Below the pieces are notes generated by a model, which was given only the letters and a program-made list of their open reading frames with translations, ran no database searches and was not told where the DNA came from. A stretch of DNA of 64,000 nt from Clostridia bacterium (GTDB lineage Bacteria > Bacillota > Clostridia > UMGS1883 > UMGS1540), in assembly GCA_017620205.1 (NCBI GenBank), contig JAFZQX010000007.1, positions 1-64,000 of the forward strand, read 5' to 3'. The stretch's first letter is position 1. Each line of letters begins with the position of its first letter. Shown here one piece after another: positions 34,715 to 45,447 of this stretch. The position numbers were made by a program, and so were the translations under genes.

Positions 34715-35347
34715 ATGTTAGAAAAAGCAATAATAGGTAAGAAAATCGGCATGACTCAGATTTTTTCACCTGAAGGCAGACTTATTCCTGTTACAGTAAT
34801 TGAAGCAGGTCCCTGCCCCGTAGTACAGAAAAAGACGGAAGAAAATGACGGATATGAGGCTGTTCAGCTCGGCTTTGACGTTAAAAAGGAAAAGAGAGTT
34901 AACAAACCCGAAAAAGGTCATTTCGCAAAATCCGGCGCAGCTGTTACAAGAGTTTTGAGAGAATTCAAACTTGCAAATGCAGCTGAAATGAATTTAGGTG
35001 ACGTTATAAAAGTTGATGTTTTCGCGGAAGACGATAAGGTTGACGTTACGGGAACATCAAAAGGTCACGGTTACGCAGGTACCGTTAAGCGTTTCGGAAC
35101 TCACAGAGGTCCCATGGCTCACGGTTCCAAATACCACAGAGGCCCCGGTTCCCTCGGCGCTTGCTCAACACCTTCAAAGGTTATGAAGGGCAAGAAGCTC
35201 GCAGGTCACATGGGTGTTGACAAAGTTACAGTTCAGAACTTAAACGTTGTGCGTGTTGACGCTGAAAGAAATCTTCTTTTAGTTAAAGGCGCAATTCCCG
35301 GCCCCAAAGGCGGATATGTAACTGTAAAGAATACGGTTAAAGCGTAA
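34715..35347 (+). CDS. rplC: 50S ribosomal protein L3
   Basis: A 210-residue protein with the L3 loop GTSKGHGYAGTVKRFGTHRG and the HMGVDKVTVQNL end. It lies near the peptidyl transferase centre. Start has GGAAGGATT upstream. Confidence 0.97.
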   Translation: MLEKAIIGKKIGMTQIFSPEGRLIPVTVIEAGPCPVVQKKTEENDGYEAVQLGFDVKKEKRVNKPEKGHFAKSGAAVTRVLREFKLANAAEMNLGDVIKVDVFAEDDKVDVTGTSKGHGYAGTVKRFGTHRGPMAHGSKYHRGPGSLGACSTPSKVMKGKKLAGHMGVDKVTVQNLNVVRVDAERNLLLVKGAIPGPKGGYVTVKNTVKA

Positions 35348-35366
35348 GGGAAGGAGGAAATAGCAG

Positions 35367-35990
35367 ATGCCAAAAACAGATTTATATAAAATAGACGGCA
35401 GCAAGGCAGGCACAATAGAACTCAGCGAAAGCGTTTTCGGTCAGAAAGTTAACGGCTCCGCGCTTCACGCTGTAGTAGTTAACCACCTTGCAAACAAAAG
35501 ACAGGGTACTCAGAGCGCTAAAACAAGAAGCGAAGTATCCGGCGGCGGTATCAAACCTTTCAGACAGAAGGGTACAGGCCGCGCAAGACAGGGTAGCTCA
35601 CGTGCTGTTCAGTACTACCACGGCGGCGTAGCTTTCGCTCCGAAGCCGAGAGATTACAGCTACTCTCTCAATAAGAAGCTTAAAAAGGTTGCAATGCGCA
35701 GCGCCTTAAGCGACAAGTTAGCATCGGGCGAACTCATCGTTTTGGAAGATCTCGCTTTTAGCGAAATCAAAACAAAACAGGTTGCAGACATGCTCAAAAA
35801 CTTGAACGTTGATGCTAAAGCTCTTATAGTAACGGGCGAAAACGACAAAAACGTATACTGCTCAGCAAGAAACATCAAAGGTGTTGACGCTTCCTTCGTA
35901 GGAATGCTGAATGTCTACGATATCTTAAATCATGACAAGCTCATCGTAGCGAAAGAAGCTATTGAGAAAATTGAGGAGGTGTATGCATAA
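35367..35990 (+). CDS. rplD: 50S ribosomal protein L4
   Basis: A 207-residue protein with the extended tunnel loop [17 protein letters not shown] and [14 protein letters not shown]. In several bacteria L4 represses its own operon via the leader, which is relevant to the structured leader at 34009. Stop and the rplW start overlap by one base. Confidence 0.96.
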   Translation: MPKTDLYKIDGSKAGTIELSESVFGQKVNGSALHAVVVNHLANKRQGTQSAKTRSEVSGGGIKPFRQKGTGRARQGSSRAVQYYHGGVAFAPKPRDYSYSLNKKLKKVAMRSALSDKLASGELIVLEDLAFSEIKTKQVADMLKNLNVDAKALIVTGENDKNVYCSARNIKGVDASFVGMLNVYDILNHDKLIVAKEAIEKIEEVYA

Positions 35991-36286
35991 TGGCAAACGC
36001 ACACGATATTATAATACGCCCCATAATCTCAGAAAACAGCATGGAACAGCTTGCCGACAGAAAATACACATTCGAAGTTGCAAAAAACGCTAACAAAATC
36101 GAAATCAAAAAAGCCATTGAGGAAGTTTTCCCCGGCGTTTCGGTTGAACGCGTTACAACAATGAACATGCTCGGTAAAGTTAAGAGAATGGGCAGAACAG
36201 AAGGCAAAAGAGCCGACTGGAAAAAAGCTGTTGTTAAACTTAAGGAAGACAGCAAGACTATCGAATTCTTTGAGGGTCTTATATAA
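35990..36286 (+). CDS. rplW: 50S ribosomal protein L23
   Basis: A 98-residue protein, with the L23 pattern IIRPIISENSMEQLADRKYTFEV split by the YTFEVAKNANKIEIKKAIE block. It forms the docking site for SRP and trigger factor at the tunnel exit. Confidence 0.96.
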   Translation: MANAHDIIIRPIISENSMEQLADRKYTFEVAKNANKIEIKKAIEEVFPGVSVERVTTMNMLGKVKRMGRTEGKRADWKKAVVKLKEDSKTIEFFEGLI

Positions 36287-36307
36287 TTTAAGTGAGGAGT
36301 GAACAAA

Positions 36308-37141
36308 ATGGCGATAAAAAAGTATAAACCGACTTCTCCGGCGCGCAGATTCATGACAGTGTCCGCCTTCGAAGAAATCACGAAATTTGAGCCTGAACGC
36401 TCATTGCTCGAGCCTTTGAAGAAGAACGCCGGCAGAAACTCATACGGCAGAATCACCGTTCGTCATCGCGGCGGCGGTAACAAACAGAAATACAGAGTTA
36501 TCGATTTTAAACGTAATAAATTCGATATCCCCGCAACGGTAATCGGTATCGAATACGATCCGAACCGCAGCGCAAACATCGCGCTTTTACAGTACGAAGA
36601 CGGCGAGAAGAGATATATCATAGCTCCCCTCGGTCTTACAGACGGCGATGTAGTAATATCAAGCGCAAAAGCTGATATCAAACCCGGAAACACACTTCCG
36701 ATAAGCGCTATCCCCGTTGGTACGCTTATTCATAACATAGAGCTTTCACCCGGCAAGGGCGGCCAGCTCGTACGTTCCGCAGGCAACAGCGCACAGCTGA
36801 TGGCTAAGGAAGGCGACTACGCGCAGGTAAGACTTCCTTCGGGCGAAGTTCGTATGGTAAGACTTAACTGTCTTGCTACAATAGGCCAGGTCGGAAACAT
36901 AGACCATGAAAACATTTCAATCGGTAAAGCCGGCAGAAAACGTCACATGGGTATCCGTCCTACTGTTCGTGGTGTTGTTATGAACCCGAATGACCACCCG
37001 CACGGCGGTGGTGAAGGTAAATCACCTGTTGGTATGCCGAGTCCGGTAACTCCTTGGGGTAAACCTGCTTTGGGTCTCAAGACACGTAAGAAGAACAAGA
37101 TGAGCAATAAGTTCATCGTTAAACGCCGCAACCAGAAATAA
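36308..37141 (+). CDS. rplB: 50S ribosomal protein L2
   Basis: A 277-residue protein with [30 protein letters not shown] and the C-terminal [16 protein letters not shown] block next to the peptidyl transferase centre. I use the ATG at 36308 with GAGGAGT upstream; a GTG at 36299 overlaps that site. Confidence 0.97.
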   Translation: MAIKKYKPTSPARRFMTVSAFEEITKFEPERSLLEPLKKNAGRNSYGRITVRHRGGGNKQKYRVIDFKRNKFDIPATVIGIEYDPNRSANIALLQYEDGEKRYIIAPLGLTDGDVVISSAKADIKPGNTLPISAIPVGTLIHNIELSPGKGGQLVRSAGNSAQLMAKEGDYAQVRLPSGEVRMVRLNCLATIGQVGNIDHENISIGKAGRKRHMGIRPTVRGVVMNPNDHPHGGGEGKSPVGMPSPVTPWGKPALGLKTRKKNKMSNKFIVKRRNQK

Positions 37142-37181
37142 TTAATGCTGCGGCATCAGTAGTGAGAGGAGGATTTATCTT

Positions 37182-37460
37182 ATGGGAAGATCTGTTAAAA
37201 AAGGACCTTTCGTCGAAGAAAGACTTTTAAAGCGTATAATAGCTATGAACGAGAGTGGTAAGAAACAGGTTGTTAAGACCTGGTCAAGAAGCTCTACAAT
37301 CTTTCCTGACATGGTCGGACATACAATAGCTGTTCATGACGGCAGAAAACATGTTCCGGTATATGTTACAGAGGATATGGTTGGTCATAAGCTTGGTGAA
37401 TTTGCACCTACAAGAACATACAGAGGTCATGCCGGTGCAAAAACTACAGGTAATAAATAA
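37182..37460 (+). CDS. rpsS: 30S ribosomal protein S19
   Basis: A 92-residue protein: [40 protein letters not shown] and [16 protein letters not shown] are S19 signatures. Start preceded by GAGAGGAGG. Confidence 0.97.
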   Translation: MGRSVKKGPFVEERLLKRIIAMNESGKKQVVKTWSRSSTIFPDMVGHTIAVHDGRKHVPVYVTEDMVGHKLGEFAPTRTYRGHAGAKTTGNK

Positions 37461-37500
37461 TTATTATTCACTTTAGAATTAAGTGAAGGGAGGATTAGTC

Positions 37501-37848
37501 ATGAGTGAAAGAACAGGGGCTAAGGCCACATTGCGTTACGCAAGAATTTCACCCAGAAAAGTTAAAATTGTTTTAGACCTGATTCGAAACAAACCCGCTT
37601 TGACAGCGCTTGGTATTTTAAAGAATACTCCGAAAGCAGCGTCTGAAATTCTTATAAAGCTTTTAAATTCTGCAATTGCTAATGCCGAAAACAATTTCGG
37701 TTTAAGTGCAGACAATCTTTATGTTTCGGAAGCATACGCAAATGAAGGTCCTACTTTAAAGCGTATACGTCCGAGAGCTCAGGGAAGAGCTTTCAGAATA
37801 AGAAAGAGAACCAGCCACATCACACTGGCGGTTTCAGAGAAACAGTAA
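37501..37848 (+). CDS. rplV: 50S ribosomal protein L22
   Basis: A 115-residue protein with the [17 protein letters not shown] block and the tunnel-lining hairpin [20 protein letters not shown]. The ATG at 37501 has GGGAGGATT upstream; the frame extends to a non-ATG start at 37483 that would cover this site. Confidence 0.96.
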   Translation: MSERTGAKATLRYARISPRKVKIVLDLIRNKPALTALGILKNTPKAASEILIKLLNSAIANAENNFGLSADNLYVSEAYANEGPTLKRIRPRAQGRAFRIRKRTSHITLAVSEKQ

Positions 37849-37860
37849 GGGGGCGAATTA

Positions 37861-38541
37861 ATGGGTCAGAAAGTAAATCCGCACGGTCTTAGAGTCGGTA
37901 TTATTAAAGACTGGGATTCCCGTTGGTATGCCGAAGAACGTGCGTTCGGTGAAAATCTTGTAGAAGACTACAAGATAAGAAATTATGTAAAAAAACAGCA
38001 GTTTGCGGCAGGTATCGCAAAGATTGAAATCGAAAGAACCGCAAACAAAGTTACAGTATTTGTTCATGCTGCAAAACCCGGTGTTGTAATCGGTAAAAGC
38101 GGCGTGGAAATAGAAAAACTTAAAAATTCGCTTGAAGCGATGACAGGCAAGAAAGTTGCCGTAAACATTGTAGAGGTTAAAAATGCCGATACAAATGCAC
38201 AGCTCGTTGCAGAGAACATCGCAGCACAGCTCGAAAAGAGAATATCTTTCCGCCGTGCTATGAAGTCCTGCATGCAGAGAGCTATGAAACTGGGCGTTAA
38301 GGGTATTAAAACAACTTGTTCGGGCCGCTTGGGCGGCGCAGAAATCGCGCGTTCCGAGCACTACCATGAAGGTACTATCCCGCTTCAGACCTTAAGAGCA
38401 GACATCGATTACGGTTTTGCTGAAGCTGATACAACATACGGCAAAATCGGCGTTAAGGTTTGGATTTACAAAGGCGAAGTACTTCCCGAAAGCAAAAATA
38501 CCCCTAAAGCGGAGGGAGGCAAAAAAAATGTTAATGCCTAA
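37861..38541 (+). CDS. rpsC: 30S ribosomal protein S3
   Basis: A 226-residue protein with an N-terminal KH domain ([16 protein letters not shown]) and C-terminal S3 domain ([20 protein letters not shown]). It sits at the mRNA entry channel. Its last 14 bases overlap rplP. Confidence 0.97.
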   Translation: MGQKVNPHGLRVGIIKDWDSRWYAEERAFGENLVEDYKIRNYVKKQQFAAGIAKIEIERTANKVTVFVHAAKPGVVIGKSGVEIEKLKNSLEAMTGKKVAVNIVEVKNADTNAQLVAENIAAQLEKRISFRRAMKSCMQRAMKLGVKGIKTTCSGRLGGAEIARSEHYHEGTIPLQTLRADIDYGFAEADTTYGKIGVKVWIYKGEVLPESKNTPKAEGGKKNVNA

Positions 38542-38968
38542 AAGAGTAAAATACAGAAGAGTTATGAGAGGCAGACTTAAAGGTCAGGCAACCCGCGGTA
38601 ATAAAGTTACTTACGGTGATTTCGGTCTTCAGGCTTTAGAGCCGGCTTGGATAACATCCAACCAGATCGAAGCAGCCCGTGTCGCTATGACTCGTTATAT
38701 CAAAAGAGGCGGACAGGTTTGGATTAAAATCTTCCCGGATAAGCCTATAACAGAAAAACCTGCTGAAACACGTATGGGTAGCGGTAAAGGTTCTCCCGAA
38801 TACTGGGTAGCTGTTGTAAAGCCCGGAAGAGTTATGTTTGAAATAGGCGGAGTTGCAGAAGATGTTGCCCGCGAAGCTATGCGTCTTGCGGCACACAAAC
38901 TCCCGATCAAATGTAAAGTCATAGCCGCCGAATCTGAGGAAACGGAGGTTAACGCAGATGAAAATTAA
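38528..38968 (+). CDS. rplP: 50S ribosomal protein L16
   Basis: A 146-residue protein: [37 protein letters not shown] and [20 protein letters not shown] start at 38528, 9 bases after GGAGGGAGG; the ATG at 38534 is possible and would give the more usual MPKRV start. Confidence 0.96.
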   Translation: MLMPKRVKYRRVMRGRLKGQATRGNKVTYGDFGLQALEPAWITSNQIEAARVAMTRYIKRGGQVWIKIFPDKPITEKPAETRMGSGKGSPEYWVAVVKPGRVMFEIGGVAEDVAREAMRLAAHKLPIKCKVIAAESEETEVNADEN

Positions 38969-39164
38969 TGAAATCAGAGATTTAGGAACCGAAGAACTCG
39001 AAATCCAGGTTCTTGATTTGAAGAAAGAGCTTTTTAACTTGCGTTTTCAGCATGCGACCAACCAGCTTGATAACCCCCAGAGAATCGGAGAGGTTAAAAA
39101 GTCAATCGCTAAGATTAAGACGGTTATAAGAGAACGCCAGATAGCGGAAAGCAAAACCGTTTAA
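38958..39164 (+). CDS. rpmC: 50S ribosomal protein L29
   Basis: A 68-residue, two-helix protein ([36 protein letters not shown]). It overlaps rplP by 11 bases with its RBS inside that gene. Confidence 0.95.
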   Translation: MKINEIRDLGTEELEIQVLDLKKELFNLRFQHATNQLDNPQRIGEVKKSIAKIKTVIRERQIAESKTV

Positions 39165-39183
39165 TTGAAAGGAGGAAGCTTAA

Positions 39184-39441
39184 ATGGCTGAAAGAAACGC
39201 ACGCAAGGTTAGAATCGGTACTGTTGTAAGCGACAAAATGGATAAGACAATTGTCGTTGCAATAGCGTATAATATGAAACATCCTCTTTACGGTAAGGTT
39301 GTTAAAAGAACATACAAACTCAAAGCTCACGATGAAAACAATATATGTGGCATAGGTGACAGAGTTAAGGTTATGGAAACAAGACCTTTAAGCCGTGATA
39401 AAAGATGGAGACTCGTTGAGATTGTCGAAAAGGCAAGATAA
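39184..39441 (+). CDS. rpsQ: 30S ribosomal protein S17
   Basis: An 85-residue OB-fold protein with the S17 blocks [27 protein letters not shown] and [18 protein letters not shown]. Start preceded by GAAAGGAGG. Confidence 0.96.
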   Translation: MAERNARKVRIGTVVSDKMDKTIVVAIAYNMKHPLYGKVVKRTYKLKAHDENNICGIGDRVKVMETRPLSRDKRWRLVEIVEKAR

Positions 39442-39464
39442 TTTTTTGGAAGGAGTGAATGTAA

Positions 39465-39833
39465 GTGGTACAGCAACAGACGCTTCTTAAAGTAGCCGAC
39501 AATACAGGCGCAAAAGAAATTATGTGCATTCGTTGTATGGGCGGTTCGCTTAAGAGATACGCAGGCGTTGGGGACGTTATTATTGCTTCTGTAAAGAAGG
39601 CAACCCCGGGCGGCGTTGTTAAAAAAGGTGAAGTTGTTAAAGCTGTTGTAGTTCGTACTGTTGGGGCTATTAAAAGACCTGACGGCAGCTACCTTAGATT
39701 CGATGAGAATGCAGCTGTATTAATAAGAGACGATAAGAATCCGAGAGGTACTCGTATATTCGGACCCGTAGCACGTGAGCTGCGTGATAAGGACTATATG
39801 AAGATTATATCCTTGGCTCCGGAAGTACTGTAA
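39465..39833 (+). CDS. rplN: 50S ribosomal protein L14
   Basis: A 122-residue protein with [19 protein letters not shown] and [23 protein letters not shown] split around the L14 consensus. It starts at GTG (39465) after GGAGTGAATG. It forms an intersubunit bridge and is a docking site for RsfS. Confidence 0.96.
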   Translation: MVQQQTLLKVADNTGAKEIMCIRCMGGSLKRYAGVGDVIIASVKKATPGGVVKKGEVVKAVVVRTVGAIKRPDGSYLRFDENAAVLIRDDKNPRGTRIFGPVARELRDKDYMKIISLAPEVL

Positions 39834-39846
39834 GGAGGTGCAAAGG

Positions 39847-40170
39847 TTGAAGATGCATATAAAAAAGGGTGACATGGTTCAGGTTATGAGCGGTGTCGAT
39901 AAGAATAAAAAAGGCAAAGTTCTGGAAGTTATTCCTTCCGAAGGAAAGGTGCTTGTTGAAGGTATAGCAATGGCAACCAAACATACAAAACCTCGCAGAC
40001 AGGGTGAAAGCGGCGGTATTGTAAGACAGGAAGCTCCGATATACGCTTCAAAGGTTATGCACATTTGCGCAAAATGCGGCAAACCCACCCGTATCGGAAG
40101 AAAAGTTCTGGAAAACGGCGACAAGGTTAGAGTTTGCAAAAACTGCAACGAAACCTTTAACGACAAATAA
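39847..40170 (+). CDS. rplX: 50S ribosomal protein L24, zinc-ribbon form
   Basis: About 107 residues: a KOW domain (MHIKKGDMVQVMSGVDKNKKG) followed by a C-terminal CAKC...CKNC pair that should bind zinc. AAGGAGG at 39832-39838 is best spaced (8 bases) for the TTG at 39847; the ATG at 39853 and the GTG at 39838 fit less well. Confidence 0.93.
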   Translation: MKMHIKKGDMVQVMSGVDKNKKGKVLEVIPSEGKVLVEGIAMATKHTKPRRQGESGGIVRQEAPIYASKVMHICAKCGKPTRIGRKVLENGDKVRVCKNCNETFNDK

Positions 40171-40189
40171 TTGAAAGGAGGCATTGCCG

Positions 40190-40732
40190 GTGTCTGGTTT
40201 GAAGGATAGATATGTAGGCGAGGTTGCACCCGCGCTTATGAAAAAGTTTGAATATAAAAGTCCTATGCAAATACCGAAACTTGACAAAGTTGTTATAAAC
40301 ATAGGTCTCGGTGAAGCAAAAGACAATCCTAAAGCTGTTGAAGCGGCTTGCGGCGACTTGGCTCTTATAACAGGTCAGAAGCCCGTTGTAACAAAAGCTA
40401 AAAAGTCCGTAGCCAATTTCAAAATAAGACAGGGCATGAATATAGGCTGCAAAGTTACTCTCAGAAGTGACAAAATGTATGAATTTGTAGACAGGTTGTT
40501 CAATGTTGCTCTTCCGCGAGTACGTGACTTCAGAGGAATTAACGTAAATTCCTTTGACGGCAGAGGAAATTACTCCATGGGACTTAAAGAACAGCTGATA
40601 TTCCCCGAAATAGAGTATGATAAGGTTGACAAGGTAAGAGGTATGGATATCATATTCGTAACTACTGCCAAGACCGACGAAGAAGCCCGCGAGCTCTTAA
40701 CACTTATGGGCGCTCCGTTTGCAAGAGATTGA
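40190..40732 (+). CDS. rplE: 50S ribosomal protein L5
   Basis: A 180-residue protein that binds 5S r[39 protein letters not shown] and [28 protein letters not shown] is spaced for the GTG at 40190 rather than the TTG at 40184. Confidence 0.95.
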   Translation: MSGLKDRYVGEVAPALMKKFEYKSPMQIPKLDKVVINIGLGEAKDNPKAVEAACGDLALITGQKPVVTKAKKSVANFKIRQGMNIGCKVTLRSDKMYEFVDRLFNVALPRVRDFRGINVNSFDGRGNYSMGLKEQLIFPEIEYDKVDKVRGMDIIFVTTAKTDEEARELLTLMGAPFARD

Positions 40733-40748
40733 GGGGAGGTTATTATAA

Positions 40749-40934
40749 ATGGCTAAAAAAGCAATGGTAATAAAACAGCAGCGTACACCTAAGTTCAGCA
40801 CAAGAGCTTATAACAGGTGTAACATATGCGGCAGACCCCATGCGTTCCTCAGAAAATACGGAATATGCCGTATCTGCTTCAGGGAGCTGGCATATAAAGG
40901 TCAAATCCCCGGCGTGAAGAAAGCAAGCTGGTAA
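40749..40934 (+). CDS. rpsN: 30S ribosomal protein S14, zinc type
   Basis: A 61-residue S14 of the short zinc-binding (C+) form: [20 protein letters not shown] gives two CxxC pairs, then [19 protein letters not shown] zinc-free paralogue may exist elsewhere, but none is in the window. Confidence 0.97.
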   Translation: MAKKAMVIKQQRTPKFSTRAYNRCNICGRPHAFLRKYGICRICFRELAYKGQIPGVKKASW

Positions 40935-40988
40935 AAAGAGCTCCTTTAAGGAGAATATTTTCGAAGTTACGGAAAAGGAGGTAGTAAC

Positions 40989-41387
40989 ATGCATGTAACA
41001 GATCCTGTTGCTGATATGCTCACACGTATCAGAAATGCGAATTCCGCAAAACACGAAACTGTTGATGTTCCCGCTTCAAACATGAAAAAGGCGATAGCCG
41101 AGATTCTTACTGAAGAAGGTTACATCAAAGGTTATCAGATAATCGATGACGGAAAACAGGGTATCATAAAGATTACTCTTAAGTACGGTGCAAATAAAGA
41201 AAAGGTATTATCGGGACTTAAAAGAATTTCAAAACCCGGTCTCAGGGTTTATGCAAGTCGCGATGAGCTGCCCAGAGTATTAAAAGGTCTCGGCATTGCT
41301 ATTATTTCTACATCTCAGGGTATCATGACAGACAAAAAAGCAAGAGCTAAGAACATCGGCGGCGAAGTACTCGCATTTATTTGGTAA
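40989..41387 (+). CDS. rpsH: 30S ribosomal protein S8
   Basis: A 132-residue protein: [38 protein letters not shown] and [18 protein letters not shown]. In E. coli S8 represses the spc operon. Start preceded by AAAAGGAGG. Confidence 0.97.
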   Translation: MHVTDPVADMLTRIRNANSAKHETVDVPASNMKKAIAEILTEEGYIKGYQIIDDGKQGIIKITLKYGANKEKVLSGLKRISKPGLRVYASRDELPRVLKGLGIAIISTSQGIMTDKKARAKNIGGEVLAFIW

Positions 41388-41421
41388 TTTTTTTAAACTT
41401 TAGAAATGGTGGTGAATTAAA

Positions 41422-41970
41422 GTGTCAAGAATAGGAAGAATGCCTATTACCATTCCCGCAGGCGTTGATATCAAAATATCAGACGACAATACGGTTACGG
41501 TAAAAGGACCCAAGGGCACATTAACTCAGAAGCTTCATCCCGATATGACTTTTGATATGAAGGACGGGGTTATAAACGTAGTGCGCCCCTCTGAAAATAA
41601 AAATCATAAATCACTCCACGGACTTACACGTTCGCTTCTCAACAACATGGTTGAAGGCGTTACAAACGGTTTCTCAAAGGAACTTGAAATTAACGGTGTA
41701 GGTTACAGAGCTGCTATGCAGGGCAAGAAGCTCGTTATGAACCTGGGATATTCTCATCAGGTTGAGATGGAACCCATTGCAGGTATTGACATAGAAGTTC
41801 CGAACCCCAACAAGATTATTGTTAGCGGTCCGGATAAACAGCTTGTAGGTCATGTGGCTGCGATAATTCGTGAAAAGAGACCGCCGGAGCCGTATAAAGG
41901 CAAAGGTATTAAATATGTTACAGAACATATTCGTCGTAAGGAAGGTAAAGCCGGTAAGGCTAAAGCTTAA
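41422..41970 (+). CDS. rplF: 50S ribosomal protein L6
   Basis: A 182-residue protein with [29 protein letters not shown] and the C-terminal [20 protein letters not shown] region. The start is GTG (41422) after TGGTGGTG. Confidence 0.96.
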   Translation: MSRIGRMPITIPAGVDIKISDDNTVTVKGPKGTLTQKLHPDMTFDMKDGVINVVRPSENKNHKSLHGLTRSLLNNMVEGVTNGFSKELEINGVGYRAAMQGKKLVMNLGYSHQVEMEPIAGIDIEVPNPNKIIVSGPDKQLVGHVAAIIREKRPPEPYKGKGIKYVTEHIRRKEGKAGKAKA

Positions 41971-41989
41971 AGAAAGGGGGAAGTAAAAA

Positions 41990-42352
41990 ATGATAAAAAG
42001 AAAAGACAGTAACAAAGCAAGACAAAAACGTCATTACAGAATCCGTGCTAAAATAAACGGCACCTCTGAATGTCCGAGACTTAACGTTTTCAGAAGTCTT
42101 AACAACATCTACGCTCAGATTATTGACGATTCCAAAGGCGTAACACTCGTAGCCGCTTCTTCCCTTGATAAAGAGCTTAAGGGAACTTACGGCGGTAACA
42201 AATCAGCTGCACGCGAGGTTGGAAAGCTCATAGCTAAGAAAGCTCTTGATAAAGATATCAAGTCGGTTGTATTCGACCGTGGCGGATATATTTATCACGG
42301 AAGAGTTGCAGAGCTTGCCGAAGGCGCTCGCGAAGGCGGATTGGAATTTTAA
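41990..42352 (+). CDS. rplR: 50S ribosomal protein L18
   Basis: A 120-residue 5S-rRNA-binding protein: [38 protein letters not shown] and AREGGLEF at the end. Start has AGAAAGGGGGAAG upstream. Confidence 0.96.
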   Translation: MIKRKDSNKARQKRHYRIRAKINGTSECPRLNVFRSLNNIYAQIIDDSKGVTLVAASSLDKELKGTYGGNKSAAREVGKLIAKKALDKDIKSVVFDRGGYIYHGRVAELAEGAREGGLEF

Positions 42353-42366
42353 GGAGGAGGTAGAAC

Positions 42367-42864
42367 ATGGCAGAAAGATTTGTCTCCGAAGAGAACGAAA
42401 TCAAAGAAAAAGTTGTTGCAATAAATCGTGTTGCCAAGGTTGTTAAGGGCGGACGTAACATGCGCTTCACGGCACTCGTTGTTGTAGGCGATGAAAACGG
42501 CAAAGTAGGCTGCGGACTCGGTAAAGCGGCTGAAATCTCCGATGCTATCAGAAAAGGCATCGAAGACGCTAAAAAGAACATGGTAACCGTTCCGATTAAG
42601 GATGGCACAGTTCCTCATGAAATCACAGGTATTTTCGGCGCAGGCACAGTTTTAATTAAACCTGCTGCAGAAGGTACAGGTATTATCGCGGGCGGTCCCG
42701 TTCGTGCGGTAATGGAGCTTGCAGGAATTAAAAATATCCGTACAAAGTGTCTCCGCAGCAACAACCCGAAAAACGTTGTTTGCGCAGCAATTGAAGGTCT
42801 TAAGAACCTTAAATGTGCGGAAGAAGTATCACGTCTTCGCGGTATTCCCGTAGAGGAACTTTAA
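42367..42864 (+). CDS. rpsE: 30S ribosomal protein S5
   Basis: A 165-residue protein: [40 protein letters not shown] and [20 protein letters not shown]. Located in the accuracy centre of the small subunit. GGAGGAGG precedes the ATG. Confidence 0.97.
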   Translation: MAERFVSEENEIKEKVVAINRVAKVVKGGRNMRFTALVVVGDENGKVGCGLGKAAEISDAIRKGIEDAKKNMVTVPIKDGTVPHEITGIFGAGTVLIKPAAEGTGIIAGGPVRAVMELAGIKNIRTKCLRSNNPKNVVCAAIEGLKNLKCAEEVSRLRGIPVEEL

Positions 42865-42886
42865 TTTATGGCAAGGAGGGTTTACA

Positions 42887-43066
42887 TTGGCTAAACTCAA
42901 GATTACACTCAAAAAGAGCGTCATCGGAAGTAAGAAAGACCAGATAGCAACAGTTAAGGCGCTTGGTCTCCATAAAATCCGTGATGAAAAAGTGCATGAA
43001 GATACTCCTCAGATAAGGGGTATGGTTAATAAAGTAATACACTTACTTTCTGTTGAGGAAGTATAA
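42887..43066 (+). CDS. rpmD: 50S ribosomal protein L30
   Basis: A 59-residue protein starting at TTG (42887), 7-8 bases after AAGGAGGG. The sequence [19 protein letters not shown] and [11 protein letters not shown] match bacterial L30. It is short and uses a rare start, so it is easily missed. Confidence 0.95.
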   Translation: MAKLKITLKKSVIGSKKDQIATVKALGLHKIRDEKVHEDTPQIRGMVNKVIHLLSVEEV

Positions 43067-43088
43067 ACTAAAAAGGAGGTGTGGCACA

Positions 43089-43529
43089 ATGAAACTAGGT
43101 GAACTTAAACCTGCGTCCGGCAGCGTTACCGCAGCTTTCAGAAAAGGCAGAGGTGCGGCAACAGGCAACGGCAAAACGTCAGGCAGAGGTCATAAAGGTC
43201 AGAAAGCACGTTCAGGCGGCGGCGTACGTCCCGGCTTTGAAGGCGGTCAGATGCCGCTTTACAGACGTTTACCTAAACGTGGCTTTACAAATATATTTGC
43301 AAAGAAGTATGTGTCAATCAATGTATCGGATCTTAATAAGTTTGATGCCGATACAGTTGTAACACCCGAACTTCTTAAAGAAACAGGTGTTATCAGTAAG
43401 ATAATGGACGGTGTTGTAATTCTCGGCAGAGGCGATCTCGACAAGAAACTCACCGTAAAAGCTGCAAGATTTTCAGAATCTGCAAAGAGCAAAATAGAAG
43501 CTGCAGGCGGAAAGGCAGAGGTGATGTAA
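43089..43529 (+). CDS. rplO: 50S ribosomal protein L15
   Basis: A 146-residue protein: [32 protein letters not shown] and [15 protein letters not shown]. The ATG at 43089 follows AAAGGAGGTG; an upstream frame start at 43053 lies in rpmD. Confidence 0.96.
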   Translation: MKLGELKPASGSVTAAFRKGRGAATGNGKTSGRGHKGQKARSGGGVRPGFEGGQMPLYRRLPKRGFTNIFAKKYVSINVSDLNKFDADTVVTPELLKETGVISKIMDGVVILGRGDLDKKLTVKAARFSESAKSKIEAAGGKAEVM

Positions 43530-43530
43530 G

Positions 43531-44802
43531 GTGATACAGGTACTCAGAAACGCATGGAAAATTCCGGATCTGAGAAAGAAGATGCTTTACACCTTACTTC
43601 TTCTTGTAGTATTCAGATTTGGTTCATATATCCCGGTTCCGTGGCTCGATCCTACAAAGCTCAAAGAGCTTGTTGAATCAAGCAACTCAATATTCGGAAT
43701 TATGAACACATTCTCGGGCGGTGCTTTTGAAAACGCAACTATTTTCGCAATGAGTATAACACCGTATATCAACGCTTCAATTATTATTCAGCTCCTCACT
43801 GTTGCTATTCCCGCTTTAGAGCGTTTAAGCAAAGAGGGCGAAGAAGGAAGAAAGAAGATAAACAATATTATCCGTTACGTAACAGTTGTTCTTGGTTTTA
43901 TCCAGGCTGCAGGCCTTTACATCGGCCTCAGAAATGCAGGTTCTGTTGTTAACCCCAGCCTTCTCACATTTATAACGATTACAGCAAGTTTTACGGCAGG
44001 TACTGCGTTTCTTATGTGGCTCGGCGAACAGATATCCGAAAAGGGTATCGGTAACGGTATCTCAATGCTCATTTTCGCAGGTATCGTTGCAAGAATCCCG
44101 TCAATGGCACGCCAGGTATGGGCAAACTATCATTCAAACTGGATTGCAATAGCTTTAATCATTGCGTTTGCAATTATTATGATAGGTCTCATTGTTATAT
44201 TCAATGACGCCGAAAGAAGAATTCCCGTTCAATACGCTAAACGCGTAGTAGGCAGAAAAATGTACGGCGGTCAGAACACGCATATCCCGCTTAAGGTTAT
44301 AATGGCAGGCGTTATCCCGATCATCTTCGCTATGAGTATCATGGCATTCCCGGGAACGATTTCCGCCCTTGTAAACCCCGATGCAACAAAGGGATTTGCG
44401 GCATGGATGGCTAACTTTTTCAGACAGTCTAATCCTTGGTATGCGGTAATTTACTTCTTCCTCATTATAGCGTTTACTTACTTCTATACATCAATCACGT
44501 TTAATCCTATAGAAGTATCCAACAACTTAAAGAAAAACGGCGGTTTTATACCGGGTATCCGTCCCGGCAAACCCACGAGTGATTTTATAGCAAGGATTCT
44601 TTCAAAAGTTACATTTATCGGAGCTATCTTCTTAGCGCTTGTAGCTATTATCCCGATAGTTGCTACAATATTCCAGCCCGGTCTTTCGGGTGTTGCACTC
44701 GGCGGTACATCGCTCCTCATCGTTGTTGGTTTTGCACTTGAAACGGTTAAACAGCTTGAGAGCCAGATGCTTATGAGACACTATAAAGGATTTTTGGAGT
44801 AG
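43531..44802 (+). CDS. secY: Protein translocase subunit SecY
   Basis: A 423-residue protein with ten membrane helices, the channel of the Sec translocon. Signatures: GGAFENATIFAMSITPYINA, PALERLSKEGEEGRKKI, ERRIPVQYAKR and GFIPGIRPGKPT. Start is GTG (43531), two bases after the rplO stop. Confidence 0.97.
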   Translation: MIQVLRNAWKIPDLRKKMLYTLLLLVVFRFGSYIPVPWLDPTKLKELVESSNSIFGIMNTFSGGAFENATIFAMSITPYINASIIIQLLTVAIPALERLSKEGEEGRKKINNIIRYVTVVLGFIQAAGLYIGLRNAGSVVNPSLLTFITITASFTAGTAFLMWLGEQISEKGIGNGISMLIFAGIVARIPSMARQVWANYHSNWIAIALIIAFAIIMIGLIVIFNDAERRIPVQYAKRVVGRKMYGGQNTHIPLKVIMAGVIPIIFAMSIMAFPGTISALVNPDATKGFAAWMANFFRQSNPWYAVIYFFLIIAFTYFYTSITFNPIEVSNNLKKNGGFIPGIRPGKPTSDFIARILSKVTFIGAIFLALVAIIPIVATIFQPGLSGVALGGTSLLIVVGFALETVKQLESQMLMRHYKGFLE

Positions 44803-44811
44803 GTGAGCATA

Positions 44812-45447
44812 TTGAAAATGATATTACTCGGCCCTCCCGGAGCAGGGAAGGGTACTCAGGCAGAGGTTTTGTCAAAGCATTTTGACATACCTACGATCTC
44901 AACAGGGGCAATGATCAGAGCAGAAATAAGAGCTGAGTCTCCTCTCGGTCTGTCGGCAAAAAAGCTGATAGAAGAAGGACAGCTCGTAAACGATGAAGTA
45001 ATTCTCGGAATGCTCAAAGAAAGACTTAAAGCCCCCGACTGCAAAAACGGATTTATCTTAGACGGCGTACCGCGTACTATTGCACAGGCAGAAGCTATTA
45101 AGGGCTTTGCCGATATAGACTGCGCAGTAAGCATAGACCTTGCCGATGAAGTTATAGTAGAAAGACTCAGCGGCAGGAGAGAATGCGCAAAATGCGGCGC
45201 GACATTCCATATGATTTTTAATCCGTCAGCTAAAGGTGAGATTTGCGACAAATGCGGCGCGGAGCTTACACAGAGATCGGATGATATGCCGGAAACAATA
45301 AGAAAAAGACTTGATGTATATCATAAGCAGACAGAACCGCTTATAGATTTCTATACAAAAGAAGGTTTGCTTAAAACAATAGACGGTGCAAACGACATAG
45401 GTAAGATTACTGAAGATATTATAAAAGCCGTAGAGGTGACTGCATAA
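44812..45447 (+). CDS. adk: Adenylate kinase, zinc LID type
   Basis: Interconverts AMP+ATP and 2 ADP. About 211 residues: P-loop LLGPPGAGKGTQAEVL, AMP-binding DGVPRTIAQA, and a LID domain with CAKC...CDKC zinc cysteines. I favour the TTG at 44812 (AGGTGA upstream), which gives MKMILLGPPG; GTG at 44803 and ATG at 44818 are alternatives. Confidence 0.94.
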   Translation: MKMILLGPPGAGKGTQAEVLSKHFDIPTISTGAMIRAEIRAESPLGLSAKKLIEEGQLVNDEVILGMLKERLKAPDCKNGFILDGVPRTIAQAEAIKGFADIDCAVSIDLADEVIVERLSGRRECAKCGATFHMIFNPSAKGEICDKCGAELTQRSDDMPETIRKRLDVYHKQTEPLIDFYTKEGLLKTIDGANDIGKITEDIIKAVEVTA